Origin: Paraburkholderia kururiensis JCM 10599 = LMG 19447
GTDB taxonomy: Bacteria; Pseudomonadota; Gammaproteobacteria; Burkholderiales; Burkholderiaceae
Length of the DNA stretch: 64,000 nucleotides
Assembly: GCF_003986935.1 (NCBI RefSeq)
Contig: NZ_RJZE01000019.1
Span: 1 to 64,000 of the forward strand
Direction of reading: 5' to 3'
Position 1 is the stretch's first letter. Each line of letters starts with the position of its first letter. A program made the position numbers and the translations under genes. Below are positions 6,633 through 15,069 of this stretch, piece by piece. A model generated the notes under the pieces. That model was not told the origin of the DNA and searched no databases. It was given only the letters and a program-made list of their open reading frames with translations.

Positions 6633-8069
6633 ATGGGCAGACTAATCGTGGTATCGAATCGTGTTGCGCCGACTCAGGAGGGGCGACCTTCCGCCGGCGG
6701 TCTTGCTATCGGCGTGCTGGACGCGCTCAAGGAAACGGGCGGCGTCTGGTTCGGCTGGAGCGGCGAGATCGTCGGCGAATCGTCGGAGCCTGTCATCGAG
6801 CAGCAGGGCAACGTCACGTACGCGACCGTGGGACTCACGCGGCGCGACTATGACCAGTATTACCGCGGCTTTTCCAATACCACGCTGTGGCCGACGTTCC
6901 ACTACCGGAACGATCTCTCGCACTTCGAGCGCGAGGACTACGCGGGGTATCTGCGCGTCAACGAAACGCTTGCGCGACGCCTCGTCGCGATGATTCGCCC
7001 GGACGACATCATCTGGGTGCACGACTATCACCTGCTGCCGTTCGCTCGCTGCCTGCGCAATCTGGGCGTGACCAACCCCATCGGCTTTTTCCTGCATATT
7101 CCGTTTCCCGTGCCCGAGGTGCTGCGCACCGTGCCGCCGCACGAGGAACTGGTGCACTTCATGTGCGACTACGACGTGGTCGGCTTCCAGACCGAGGCGG
7201 ACCGCCAGTCGTTCATCGACTTCATCGAGCGCGGACATCACGGCTCCGCGAGCGAGGACGGCATGCTGCACGCCTACGACCGTCTGCTGAAGGTGGCCGC
7301 GTACCCCATCGGCATCTATCCGGATGCGATTGCGAAGGCCGCCATGCAGTACAGCGACCGCAAGGCGGTGCGCAGCCTGCGCGACGGCTTGCGCGGCCGC
7401 AAGCTCATCATGAGCGTGGACCGGCTCGACTACTCGAAGGGTCTCGCGGAGCGCTTCCAGGCCTTCGAGCGGCTGCTGCAGAACGCGCCGGGCTGGCATG
7501 GGCGCGTTTCGCTCGTCCAGATTGCGCCGCCTACGCGCTCGGACGTGCAGACCTACCAGCGCATCCGCCAGAACCTGGAGGGCGAGGCGGGACGTATCAA
7601 CGGACGTTTCGCGCAGCTCGACTGGACGCCGATCCAGTACCTCAACCGCAAGTACGAACGCAACCTGCTGATGGCGCTCTTCCGTACCTCGCAGGTGGGC
7701 TACGTGACGCCGCTGCGCGACGGCATGAACCTCGTCGCGAAGGAGTATGTGGCGTCGCAGGATCCGTCGGACCCAGGCGTGCTCGTGCTTTCGCAGTTCG
7801 CAGGTGCGGCCGAGCAGATGCCGGGCGCGCTCGTGGTAAATCCGTTCGATCTCTCGCAGACGGCCGAGGCGCTGGAACGTGCGCTCTCGATGCCGCTTGC
7901 CGAGCGTCAGGCGCGGCATGCCGACATGATGACTTCGCTGCGCGAGAACAATCTCTCGGTGTGGCGCGATACCTTCCTCGCGGACCTGCGCAACGTGGCG
8001 ACGGCGGCGTCGGTGACGGCGAAGGCAGTCAAGCAGCCCATCAAGCTCGCTCACGCCAAAGCGGCTTGA
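6633..8069 (+). CDS. otsA: Trehalose-6-phosphate synthase
   Basis: 478 residues, the normal length for bacterial OtsA (GT20). It joins UDP-glucose and glucose-6-phosphate to give trehalose-6-phosphate, the first step of osmoprotectant trehalose synthesis in the cytoplasm. Motifs seen: N-terminal LIVVSNRVAP, SAGGLA, WVHDYHLLPFA, GFFLHIPFP, YPIGI, DRLDYSKG and the donor-site TPLRDGMNLVAKEYVA. The start ATG follows GAAAGGAGG. No otsB phosphatase gene is adjacent. The upstream sigma-54 promoter suggests control by a local enhancer-binding protein. An intrinsic terminator follows at 8164. Confidence 0.97.
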   Translation: MGRLIVVSNRVAPTQEGRPSAGGLAIGVLDALKETGGVWFGWSGEIVGESSEPVIEQQGNVTYATVGLTRRDYDQYYRGFSNTTLWPTFHYRNDLSHFEREDYAGYLRVNETLARRLVAMIRPDDIIWVHDYHLLPFARCLRNLGVTNPIGFFLHIPFPVPEVLRTVPPHEELVHFMCDYDVVGFQTEADRQSFIDFIERGHHGSASEDGMLHAYDRLLKVAAYPIGIYPDAIAKAAMQYSDRKAVRSLRDGLRGRKLIMSVDRLDYSKGLAERFQAFERLLQNAPGWHGRVSLVQIAPPTRSDVQTYQRIRQNLEGEAGRINGRFAQLDWTPIQYLNRKYERNLLMALFRTSQVGYVTPLRDGMNLVAKEYVASQDPSDPGVLVLSQFAGAAEQMPGALVVNPFDLSQTAEALERALSMPLAERQARHADMMTSLRENNLSVWRDTFLADLRNVATAASVTAKAVKQPIKLAHAKAA

Positions 8070-8163
8070 CGCTCGCGTGATGGTCGCTTGATAGATAGGC
8101 GCTTGATAGGCGCTCTATAGCCACGTAACGGCCAGCAACGGGCTACCCAAAGCCCCAGCGAAC

Positions 8164-8211
8164 AGCCGGCACGATGAAAGGCCAGGTGCCTTCCACCGTG
8201 CCGGCTCTTTT
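8164..8211 (+). terminator. Rho-independent terminator after otsA
   Basis: AGCCGGCACG (8164-8173) pairs perfectly with CGTGCCGGCT (8197-8206), followed by CTTTT. The 23-base loop contains a further small hairpin. It lies 95 bases after the otsA stop codon. Confidence 0.75.
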
Positions 8212-8293
8212 CATCTTTGTGTTGCCTTTCACTCAGTCCGCCGCGCGCGGTCGCGACAACTCGGCCGCCGCGACAACCCGCCCCCCGACCGTG

Positions 8294-9799
8294 TCATGCC
8301 CCCGCGCCGTTCGCCGGTTGCCGCAACCGCAGCAGGCTCACCATAGCGGCGAGCACCGAAAAGCCCGCCGCGAGATACAGCGCGATGACGGGCCCATGGG
8401 TCGGCGACACGCCGAAAATCAGCGCGACCAGCGCGGCGCCGAGCGTCTGCCCCGTGAGCCGCGCGGTGCCCAGCATGCCGCTCGCGCCGCCGCTGCGTTC
8501 GCGCGGCGCCGAGGCGAGCATCTGCCGGTTGTTCGGTGACTGGAACATGCCGAAGCCCGCGCCGCAGAGTGCCATGCGCCAGGCGATGTCGACGGCTGAA
8601 GGATGGGCCACGAGTGTGGCGAGCAGCAGCAGGCCCACCGTCAGCGTGGCAAGCCCGATGCCGCCGAGGATGCCGGCCGGGTAGCGGTCCGAAAGAATGC
8701 CCGCGAGCGGCGCGGCGCCCACGATCACGAGCGGCCACGGCGTCATGAGAAAACCGGTCTCGACCTGCGAGAGCCCGAACGTTTCCTGCATCAGGAACGG
8801 CAGCGAAACGAAGGCGAGCATCTGGGCACAGAACGAGCAGACCGACGTGCCCACCGACAGCCCGAATGCGGGAATGCGCAACAGGTCGACGGGCAGAAGC
8901 GGCGCGGGGCGTGTCAGTTGCCGGCGCACGAAGAACCAGCCGGTCACCGCGGCCACGACGAATTGGGCAGCCACCCACGCGCGCGACTCTCCGTGGCCCA
9001 GACCGTCCACCGCGAAGATCAGGAGCCCGAATACGACCGCGTTCATCACGGCGCTCACGTAGTCGTAGGGCGCGCGGTGTTTCACGTTGACGGGCAGCGC
9101 GCGCAGGCCCAGCGCGAAGGCCGCAATACCGATCGGCACATTGATGGCGAAGAGCCACGGCCATGGCGCCACCGAAAGCACTGCGGAGGCGACGGTTGGC
9201 CCCACGGCCGACGAAATGGCCACCACCATCGCGTTGATCGACACGCCGCGTCCGAGCAGCTTCGGCGGATAGATCATGCGCACGAGCGCCGTGTTGACGC
9301 TCATGATGCCGGCCGCGCCGAACCCCTGGATCACGCGCGTCATGGCGAGCACCGGCAGCGAGCCCGACACCGCGCAGCCCAGCGACGCAACCGTAAACAG
9401 CGCGAGCCCCGCGAGATACACGCGCCGGTAGCCGATGCGGTCGCCTAGCGAGGCGAGTGGCAGCAGCGAAATCGTGACGGCAAGCTGATACGCGTTGACC
9501 ACCCAGATGGACGATGCCGCACTCGCGTGCAGATTGCGCGCGATGGTGGGCAGCGCCACGTTGGCGATCGCGCTGTCGAGTACGGCGAGCGTGATGCCGA
9601 GCGCCACGACGACGATGGCCGCGTAGCGCTGCGGCAGCGGCAGTCCGGGCTCGGGCTCGCGGCCCTGCTGCGGACGTTGCTGTGCATCGGTGCCGCGGCC
9701 GGCATGTGCTTCGCCGGATGGAGCGAGCGTGTCTTCGCGCGCGGCTGCCGCGCCAAGGGTTTCGGAAGAGGGTGCGGATGAAATGGATGAGGTGCGCAT
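8294..9799 (-). CDS. MFS drug-efflux-type transporter (DHA2, 14-span)
   Basis: About 501 residues with a roughly 40-residue polar N-terminus and up to 14 membrane segments. Motifs typical of the DHA2/EmrB-QacA family are visible: LAVLDSAIANVALPTIA in TM1, WVVNAYQLA in TM2, LGDRIGYRRVYLAGL (motif A), and RVIQGFGAAGIMSVN (motif C-like). It should sit in the inner membrane and export small toxic compounds with proton exchange; substrates cannot be read from sequence. The start is either ATG at 9799 or a GTG at 9838. The YbhB-like gene lies 71 bases upstream on the same strand and may be cotranscribed. Confidence 0.9.
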   Translation of the reverse strand: MRTSSISSAPSSETLGAAAAREDTLAPSGEAHAGRGTDAQQRPQQGREPEPGLPLPQRYAAIVVVALGITLAVLDSAIANVALPTIARNLHASAASSIWVVNAYQLAVTISLLPLASLGDRIGYRRVYLAGLALFTVASLGCAVSGSLPVLAMTRVIQGFGAAGIMSVNTALVRMIYPPKLLGRGVSINAMVVAISSAVGPTVASAVLSVAPWPWLFAINVPIGIAAFALGLRALPVNVKHRAPYDYVSAVMNAVVFGLLIFAVDGLGHGESRAWVAAQFVVAAVTGWFFVRRQLTRPAPLLPVDLLRIPAFGLSVGTSVCSFCAQMLAFVSLPFLMQETFGLSQVETGFLMTPWPLVIVGAAPLAGILSDRYPAGILGGIGLATLTVGLLLLATLVAHPSAVDIAWRMALCGAGFGMFQSPNNRQMLASAPRERSGGASGMLGTARLTGQTLGAALVALIFGVSPTHGPVIALYLAAGFSVLAAMVSLLRLRQPANGAGA

Positions 9800-9870
9800 C
9801 GATGGTATCGAAGCGGCGCGGCGGCTGCGTGCCGCCACGCCATCTCGCGGGCCGGCAGCGCAGTCGCGGG

Positions 9871-10374
9871 CTACTTCAGTTCGTAGAGTCCCGTGTAGGT
9901 TGTCGAGTCGATTTCGTTCAGGTGAATCATGAAGCGCGCCACAGCGTTCGTCGTATCCGCGGTAATGGGCAACTGAGGCACCTTGAGCGCGTGAATACGG
10001 AAGATGTAGCGATGCGGCTTGTCTCCGCGTGGCGGCGCTGCGCCGCCGAAACCCACCGTGCCGTAGTCGTTGCGCACCTGCACCGCACCGTGCGGCAGCA
10101 GACTGCCGTCGGCTTTGCCCGCGTTGCGCGGCAGCGCCCGCGCGTCGGGCGGCAGGTTGGCCACGACCCAGTGCCAGAAGCCGCTGCCGGTCGGCGCATC
10201 GGGATCATAGACGGTGACGGCGAGACTTTGCGCGTCGCCGGGCGGTGCGTCCCATTGCAGCGCTGGCGAGATGTTTTCGCCGGCGGTGCCGAACGCGGGT
10301 TCGTTCAGTTCCTGCGCCTTCGGCATGAAGCCGTTGGCCGGAAAATCGTCGGACCAGATCCGGAAATCAGCCAT
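9871..10374 (-). CDS. YbhB/YbcL-family (Raf kinase inhibitor-like, PEBP) protein
   Basis: 167 residues of the phosphatidylethanolamine-binding-protein fold. Motifs are PAFGTAGENISPALQWDAPP, the ligand-site DPDAP, FWHWVVANLPP, NDYGTVGFGGAAPP, and PHRYIFRIHAL. No signal peptide is present, so it is cytoplasmic like YbhB. Bacterial members have no agreed function; some inhibit serine proteases or bind small anions. The start follows GAGGAGAC. Possible operon partner of the downstream MFS transporter gene. Confidence 0.92.
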   Translation of the reverse strand: MADFRIWSDDFPANGFMPKAQELNEPAFGTAGENISPALQWDAPPGDAQSLAVTVYDPDAPTGSGFWHWVVANLPPDARALPRNAGKADGSLLPHGAVQVRNDYGTVGFGGAAPPRGDKPHRYIFRIHALKVPQLPITADTTNAVARFMIHLNEIDSTTYTGLYELK

Positions 10375-10692
10375 TGGACGTCTCCTCAAGAACGGTTCAG
10401 CGCGCAATGAACCCGGAGGCCACGTGGTGCTTGCGCTTTCACTCGCACTTCCACGCCGCTGTTTGCTGCCTTGTTGCTGCAATCGCGGCGACGGATGCAG
10501 GTGGCCGGCGGGATCGATCGAGTTTAGCGCAGCGGCGCGGATGGCGCTTTCACGGCGCGTGACCGCCTCGTTTACCTCGCTGGCGGCTTGCGGGATCGCA
10601 TTGCGCCCGCCTGCCAGGGGGCACGAATCGTTCCCGTCACGGTTCGCGGCGCACGTTGAGGCCAGGTGCCGCCGGGGCCGCGGCGAACAATC
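10375..10692. other. Intergenic region without visible gene
   Basis: 318 bases between the Vsr gene and the YbhB-like gene, both on the minus strand. It should hold the YbhB promoter. No convincing promoter, repeat or coding sequence was picked out. Confidence 0.4.
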
Positions 10693-11175
10693 TCAGCGAG
10701 ACACCTGCAACGGCTGTGCCGCACGCGGTCCCCGTGCTTCGAAGAGGGTGAACGCGCCGCTGCGCAGCCACGTGTCCAATTGTTCGATGAGGGCGCCCAC
10801 GTCACGGTCTGCGCCGCGAATCGCGCATTCCCAGACGATGGCGATGCGCCAGCCCTGGGCCGCGAGCGCGGCGAGCGCCTTCGCGTCGTTGGCGCGGTTG
10901 CGCGCGATCTTCTCGCGCCAGAACTCGGGGCGCGTCTGCGGCCACTTGAAGAGCGGGCAGTCGTGGCCGTGCCAGAAGCAGCCGTGCACGAAGATCGCCG
11001 CGCGATAGCGGGGCAGCACGATGTCCGGCCGGCCCGGCAGCTCGCGCACGTCGAGCCTGAAGCGAAAGCCGCGCCGATGCAGCAGCCGGCGAATCAGGAT
11101 CTCCGGCTTCGTGTTGCGTCCGCGAATGCCGGACATCATCCGGCTGCGCGTTGCGGCGTCGACGACATCCACCAT
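10693..11175 (-). CDS. vsr: Very short patch repair endonuclease
   Basis: 160 residues, matching the Vsr family. It nicks DNA beside T:G mismatches left by deamination of 5-methylcytosine at Dcm-type sites. Motifs: RSRMMSGIRGRNTKPE at the start, RRGFRFRLDVRELPGRPDIV with the catalytic Asp, and AIFVHGCFWHGHDCP with metal-site residues. The start ATG follows GAGGAGCC; an earlier in-frame ATG is less likely. It lies 54 bases downstream of the Dcm-type methylase gene, the standard pairing, so the two form one functional unit. Confidence 0.96.
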   Translation of the reverse strand: MVDVVDAATRSRMMSGIRGRNTKPEILIRRLLHRRGFRFRLDVRELPGRPDIVLPRYRAAIFVHGCFWHGHDCPLFKWPQTRPEFWREKIARNRANDAKALAALAAQGWRIAIVWECAIRGADRDVGALIEQLDTWLRSGAFTLFEARGPRAAQPLQVSR

Positions 11176-11229
11176 GTTGCGTGGCTCCTCTGCTGCCTGC
11201 GGGCGCAAGCGGCGGGCAGCGAATGGCGC

Positions 11230-12504
11230 TCAGGCCGCGAGCGCCGCGGCGGTGCGGGCGGACTTGCGTTTGACGGCTACCGGGCTGGTGGCGACACCCA
11301 GATGCGGCAGCATGATGCGCGCCACCTCGCGCATCACAGGCATCACGACGCTGTTGCCGAACTGGCGATAGGCCTGGGTGTCGCTCACGGGAATGCGGAA
11401 GGTGTCGGGAAAGCCCATCAGGCGCGCGCACTCGCGCGGCGTGAGGCGGCGCGGACGCTGCGCCTTGCCCTGATGCACGAGGATCTCGGAGCCGTCCTTG
11501 TGGTAGCGCGCCGATAGCGTGCGCGTGACGCTGTCGGCCGTCGCCATGCCGAAACCGAAGCCGTTGCCCGCTGCGCGATGCTTTTCGGCATATTGCTGGA
11601 GGTATGTCCAGAGGCCCGGCGTCAGCGTGTAACGCGGCTGCACGCAACGGGCCGTGTGATCGAAGAAGCGGTCGCCGTCCCAGGGCAGCAGGGGTTCGCT
11701 GCCGTCCGTGCGATGCAGGATGGCGCCGAGCCGCGGACCGTCGCCGGGCAGCCGCAGGTCGTCCCACGAGAACGCGGTGGGTTCGCGAAAGCCCACGAGG
11801 ATGATGCGTTCGCGATGTTGCGGCGTGAAGTGGCTGCCGTCGACAACGCGATAGTGGACTTCGTAGCCCAGCTCGTCGCGCAGCGTTTGCAGGATCACCT
11901 CGAAGGTACGGCCGCGGTCGTGCGAGAGCAGGTTCTTCACGTTCTCGAGCAGGAACGCGGCGGGCCGCCTTGCCGCGATGATTCGCGCGACGTCGAAGAA
12001 GAGCGTGCCTTGCGTCGTGCACTCGAAGCCGTGCGGGCGGCCGAGCGCGTTCTTCTTGCTCACGCCCGCAATCGAGAACGGCTGGCACGGGAAGCCGGCG
12101 AGCAGCACGTCGTGGGCGGGCACGTCGGCGGCCGGAAACGAGACGATGTCGCCGATGAAGCGATGGTCGGCGCCGTGGTTCTCGATATAGGTCTTCTTCG
12201 AGAACTCGTTCCACTCGCTCGTGAACACGCACTGGCCGCCGTGCGCCTCGAAGCCCATGCGGATGCCGCCGATGCCGGCGAAGAGGTCGACGAAGCGAAA
12301 GCGCGGCGCCTCGGACGCGCGGTTCGCCGCGGGCGTGCGCATCAGTTCGCGAAGGGCGGCTTCGAGCATCGCGGGGCAGGGCGTTTCGCCTTTTTCCCAG
12401 CGACGCACGGTCTTGACGTCCTTGCCGACGTGGTCGGCGATCTGCCGCTGGGTGAATCGGGTGCGTGCCTGCTTGAGCAGGTCTGGCAGGGGAGCCGGGG
12501 TCAC
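11230..12504 (-). CDS. dcm: DNA (cytosine-5) methyltransferase with N-terminal HTH (Dcm-type)
   Basis: 424 residues. Residues 8-55 form an XRE-type helix-turn-helix (FTQRQIADHVGKDVKTVRRW), followed by a complete C5-methylase: motif I FVDLFAGIGGIRMGF, catalytic Cys140 in AGFPCQPFSIAGVSKK, ENVKN, QHRERIILVGF, and a C-terminal QFGNSVVMPV. The catalytic region closely follows E. coli Dcm, including SKKN-x-LGR-x-HGF and TQGTLFFDV. The target is probably CCWGG or similar (inference). No cognate restriction enzyme gene is adjacent, so with vsr it looks like a solitary methylase. The HTH could let it regulate its own gene. Confidence 0.94.
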   Translation of the reverse strand: MTPAPLPDLLKQARTRFTQRQIADHVGKDVKTVRRWEKGETPCPAMLEAALRELMRTPAANRASEAPRFRFVDLFAGIGGIRMGFEAHGGQCVFTSEWNEFSKKTYIENHGADHRFIGDIVSFPAADVPAHDVLLAGFPCQPFSIAGVSKKNALGRPHGFECTTQGTLFFDVARIIAARRPAAFLLENVKNLLSHDRGRTFEVILQTLRDELGYEVHYRVVDGSHFTPQHRERIILVGFREPTAFSWDDLRLPGDGPRLGAILHRTDGSEPLLPWDGDRFFDHTARCVQPRYTLTPGLWTYLQQYAEKHRAAGNGFGFGMATADSVTRTLSARYHKDGSEILVHQGKAQRPRRLTPRECARLMGFPDTFRIPVSDTQAYRQFGNSVVMPVMREVARIMLPHLGVATSPVAVKRKSARTAAALAA

Positions 12505-12657
12505 GGAAGGTCCTCGCTGGGAATTTTGGCGGACATTATGACCGATAGACGACCCACGGTCGCGCTTTGGTTCTCAAGCGAGGGAATTTTGCTACGTTGC
12601 GCGGGAAATGGAGGGGAGTCCTCGGGCCCGGCACGGGATTGGCGCGCCAGCGCAGGG

Positions 12658-12987
12658 TTATTGACCCTGGCGGCGCAGCGGCACGACCGCCGAGGTTTCC
12701 TCGATGGTCTCGGCGCGCGTCGGCGCGGCCTTCAGCCGGCGCGCAGCTTCGGCTTCGAGCCGGTCGAGCTGCAGCAGCAGGGCGTCGATGCCGCGCAACT
12801 GCGCCTTGTTGAGATGCACGGTGTCCAGCAACTGGTGCAGGCGCCTGCGCCAGTACCCAGCGGGCAGCACGTTGCTGTCGCAATCGGGGGCGAACGAAAG
12901 CCGCATCGCCCGCTCGATATGGGCGATGTCTTCGTCTATCAGGCTCGCCATATACGAGCCCATCTGCGATTTTTCGAGATCTGCCAT
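12658..12987 (-). CDS. Small protein of unknown function, tandem paralogue A
   Basis: 109 residues, no recognised domain. Residues 13-75 (SLIDEDIAHIERAMRLSF, LPAGYWRRRLHQLL, GIDALLLQLDRLE) align without gaps with most of the next gene product, so these are tandem duplicates. The sequence is helical and charged with no membrane segment, so it is probably cytoplasmic. The C-terminal 35 residues (basic, then ending in PLRRQGQ) are unique to this copy. The start ATG at 12987 was chosen because homology to the paralogue begins soon after it. Confidence 0.75.
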   Translation of the reverse strand: MADLEKSQMGSYMASLIDEDIAHIERAMRLSFAPDCDSNVLPAGYWRRRLHQLLDTVHLNKAQLRGIDALLLQLDRLEAEAARRLKAAPTRAETIEETSAVVPLRRQGQ

Positions 12988-13208
12988 CTCTGTTTTACGG
13001 CATGTTGGGCGGATACTTGAGATCGGGGTGTCCCGATATTGCGGTATTTCGGTGCGGGGGGGTGGTGCAGGGCGGCGGCGCGGGAGCCGGACGGCGACCG
13101 TCACAGGCGCTTTGGCGCCTTCGGTACAACGGCCCCCGGCGTCGGCACGAGCGTATCAGCCGCATGGTGATCTTGCGGCGGGCGTATCGGCCAGCGGGCG
13201 ACCCTCAC

Positions 13209-13451
13209 TCAACTGGCCTTGGCGTGAACTTCATGGGCGGGCGGTGTGGTGTGGTCGAAGGCGTCAAGCTGGACGAGCAGGCCGTCGATCGCGGAAAACT
13301 GCTGTTGGGTGATGCGCTTGCCAGCGACCAGCCGCTGCAGGCGGTGCCGCCAGTAGCTGGGAGGCAGAAGCGCGCGGGTGGCATCGAGTGCCAGCGATGC
13401 TCGCATCACACGTTGAATGTGTGCGATTTCCTGGTCGAGAAGGCTGACCAT
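13209..13451 (-). CDS. Small protein of unknown function, tandem paralogue B
   Basis: 80 residues, no recognised domain. It matches the downstream gene product over nearly its full length: SLLDQEIAHIQRVMRASL, LPPSYWRHRLQRLV, AIDGLLVQLDAFD. The shared signature is LP-x2-YWR-x-RL. This short copy begins exactly where similarity begins, 12 residues into the longer one. It is probably cytoplasmic. Both copies are on the minus strand with 221 bases between them. Confidence 0.75.
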   Translation of the reverse strand: MVSLLDQEIAHIQRVMRASLALDATRALLPPSYWRHRLQRLVAGKRITQQQFSAIDGLLVQLDAFDHTTPPAHEVHAKAS

Positions 13452-13757
13452 GGTGTGTCCCCCGTGATGGATGTTGCGTGTCTGTCGGCGTTCGGGACGT
13501 CGCTGCTTGCTATGTTCCTAATGTATGACGTTTTGGGACTCCCGTTACCTGTCAGTTTTGATAGGGAGCGGTGCGCTGCATCAGCCTGGCGCAGGGTGGC
13601 GTCACCGTCGCGCCGCGGCGACGATTGTCAAGAACAGCGGCGGCGGTTTTGACATTGGTGGGCACCTCGGCGCGAACTGCTCACAATTGCCGTTCGCACA
13701 TGGCCCGATGGGGCCGTTTTGGAATGGAAGAATGGAACAGTGGGGGAGGACGTAACG
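13452..13757. other. Divergent intergenic region
   Basis: 306 bases between paralogue B (minus) and the TonB-C-like gene (plus). It should hold promoters in both directions. The plus-strand ribosome site GGGGGAGGA lies at 13741-13749. Nothing else was identified. Confidence 0.4.
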
Positions 13758-14006
13758 ATGAGCCTGCTGGACAAACTACTCGCGAAAACCAATCCGGAGC
13801 AAAGCCTGCGGTGGCGGGTACTGGCGCGGGTGCTGCTGGACGATGCCGGCCGGGTGCAGGCCGTTCAGCTCAAGCGCGGCTGCGGCGATCCTGCAATCGA
13901 CGAGCGAGCGCTCACCGAACTCCAGAGCGGTCACTATCCGCCCACCAGGCTGGGGTCGAAGACCTCGCGCCGATGGCACGACGTGGCGTGGACGATGGAA
14001 GCGTAA
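13758..14006 (+). CDS. TonB C-terminal-like mini protein
   Basis: 82 residues. After a short lead, residues 18-80 resemble the TonB C-terminal domain: RVLLDDAGRVQAVQLKRGCG, then DPAIDERALTELQSGHYPP, with the usual beta-helix-beta order. The membrane anchor and Pro-rich linker of TonB are absent, and no signal peptide is seen, so it cannot act as a classical energy transducer on its own. A strong GGGGGAGGA precedes the ATG. No ExbBD or receptor genes are nearby. Function unknown. Confidence 0.65.
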   Translation: MSLLDKLLAKTNPEQSLRWRVLARVLLDDAGRVQAVQLKRGCGDPAIDERALTELQSGHYPPTRLGSKTSRRWHDVAWTMEA

Positions 14007-14061
14007 CGGAGTGGATTGAAGGGATGACGGTTGCTGCGGGGAAAGGCGTGCGTGGTGTTGC

Positions 14062-14136
14062 TGGTCCCCCCGACAGGAATCGAACCTGTATCTAGCGCTT
14101 AGGAGGCACTTGTTCTATCCATTGAACTACGGGGAG
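14062..14136 (-). tRNA. tRNA-Arg (anticodon CCU)
   Basis: The minus strand folds as a complete cloverleaf: acceptor CTCCCCG with CGGGGGG (one T-G pair), D stem GTTC/GAAC, anticodon stem AGTGC/GCGCT around loop CTCCTAA (anticodon CCT), T arm ACAGG-TTCGATT-CCTGT, discriminator A and an encoded CCA at 14062-14064. It reads the rare arginine codon AGG. Confidence 0.95.
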
Positions 14137-14243
14137 AGGGACCGGGCGCCGCAGGGCCAAGAGTATAACAAAGCCGCCCGGGCCGGAGAATGGCCGTTCG
14201 GACGATGGTGCAGACGCCAGTGTGCCGCTACGATTTCCACCAC

Positions 14244-15008
14244 ATGACTACGCCTGAGACCACTTCCCTCTACACCGATGTGCGTCTCGTCGCGCTTTAC
14301 GACGCGCTGAATCCGTTCGCCGCCGACACGGCGTTCTATCTGGACCTTGCGGCAACGTTGCCGCGGGCGCCGATCGTCGACATCGGCTGCGGCACCGGAC
14401 TGCTTGCCAGTGAATTGGCACGGCGTGGCCACGACGTGACGGGCATCGATCCTGCCCACGCCATGCTCGAAGTCGCGCGGCGGCGGGCCGGCGGAGCGCA
14501 GGTGCGCTGGATCGAGGGCGACGCGAGTGCGGCGACGCCGTCAGGTGCCGGCCTTGCGCTCATGACCGGGCACGTCGCTCAGGTTTTCGTGAACGACGCC
14601 AGTTGGCGCGCCACGCTTATTGCCATTCGTCGCGCACTGTGTCCGGGCGGCTGGCTCGCGTTCGAGAGCCGCAACCCGCAGGCACGGCCGTGGGAACAAT
14701 GGACACCGGAGCGATCGCGACGAACCGTCGATCATCCGGTTGTCGGCCCGACAGACGTGTGGCAGCGATTGATCGAAGTGCGAAGCGACGGAGTTGGACC
14801 GCGTGTGCGCTTCGACACGCACTACCGGTTCTCGCTGACGGAAGACGAGGTTGTCGTCCCGAGCGAGCTGCGATTCCGCACGAAGGAAGAACTCGCGGCC
14901 ACGCTGGACGAAGCCGGATTCAACGTGACGCAGTGGTATGGCGACTGGTCGGGCGCGCCATTGAGTGCCGACGCGCCTGAGCTGATCGTCGTCGCGACAA
15001 GATCATGA
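14244..15008 (+). CDS. SAM-dependent class I methyltransferase
   Basis: 254 residues with a Rossmann methyltransferase fold: motif I PIVDIGCGTGLLASELA, the acidic end of beta-2 VTGIDPAHAMLEVAR, motif III region IEGDAS and GLALMTGHVAQVF, then LCPGGWLAFESRNP. The C-terminal half (RTVDHPVVGPTDVWQRLIEV) probably sets the substrate, which cannot be read. The start at 14244 gives a normal N-terminus; the frame stays open to 14190. It is cytoplasmic. It lies between tRNA-Arg and the convergent rubredoxin gene. Confidence 0.88.
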   Translation: MTTPETTSLYTDVRLVALYDALNPFAADTAFYLDLAATLPRAPIVDIGCGTGLLASELARRGHDVTGIDPAHAMLEVARRRAGGAQVRWIEGDASAATPSGAGLALMTGHVAQVFVNDASWRATLIAIRRALCPGGWLAFESRNPQARPWEQWTPERSRRTVDHPVVGPTDVWQRLIEVRSDGVGPRVRFDTHYRFSLTEDEVVVPSELRFRTKEELAATLDEAGFNVTQWYGDWSGAPLSADAPELIVVATRS

Positions 15009-15069
15009 AGTCATGGCTTTGCGTCGCGAGGCGTGAGACCAACCGCGCGACACAGTTCAGCAAGCTACT

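Noticed and set aside
14007..14243. Integration site at tRNA-Arg
   Set aside because: No integrase, no repeated 3' tRNA end and no GC shift were found next to the tRNA gene.
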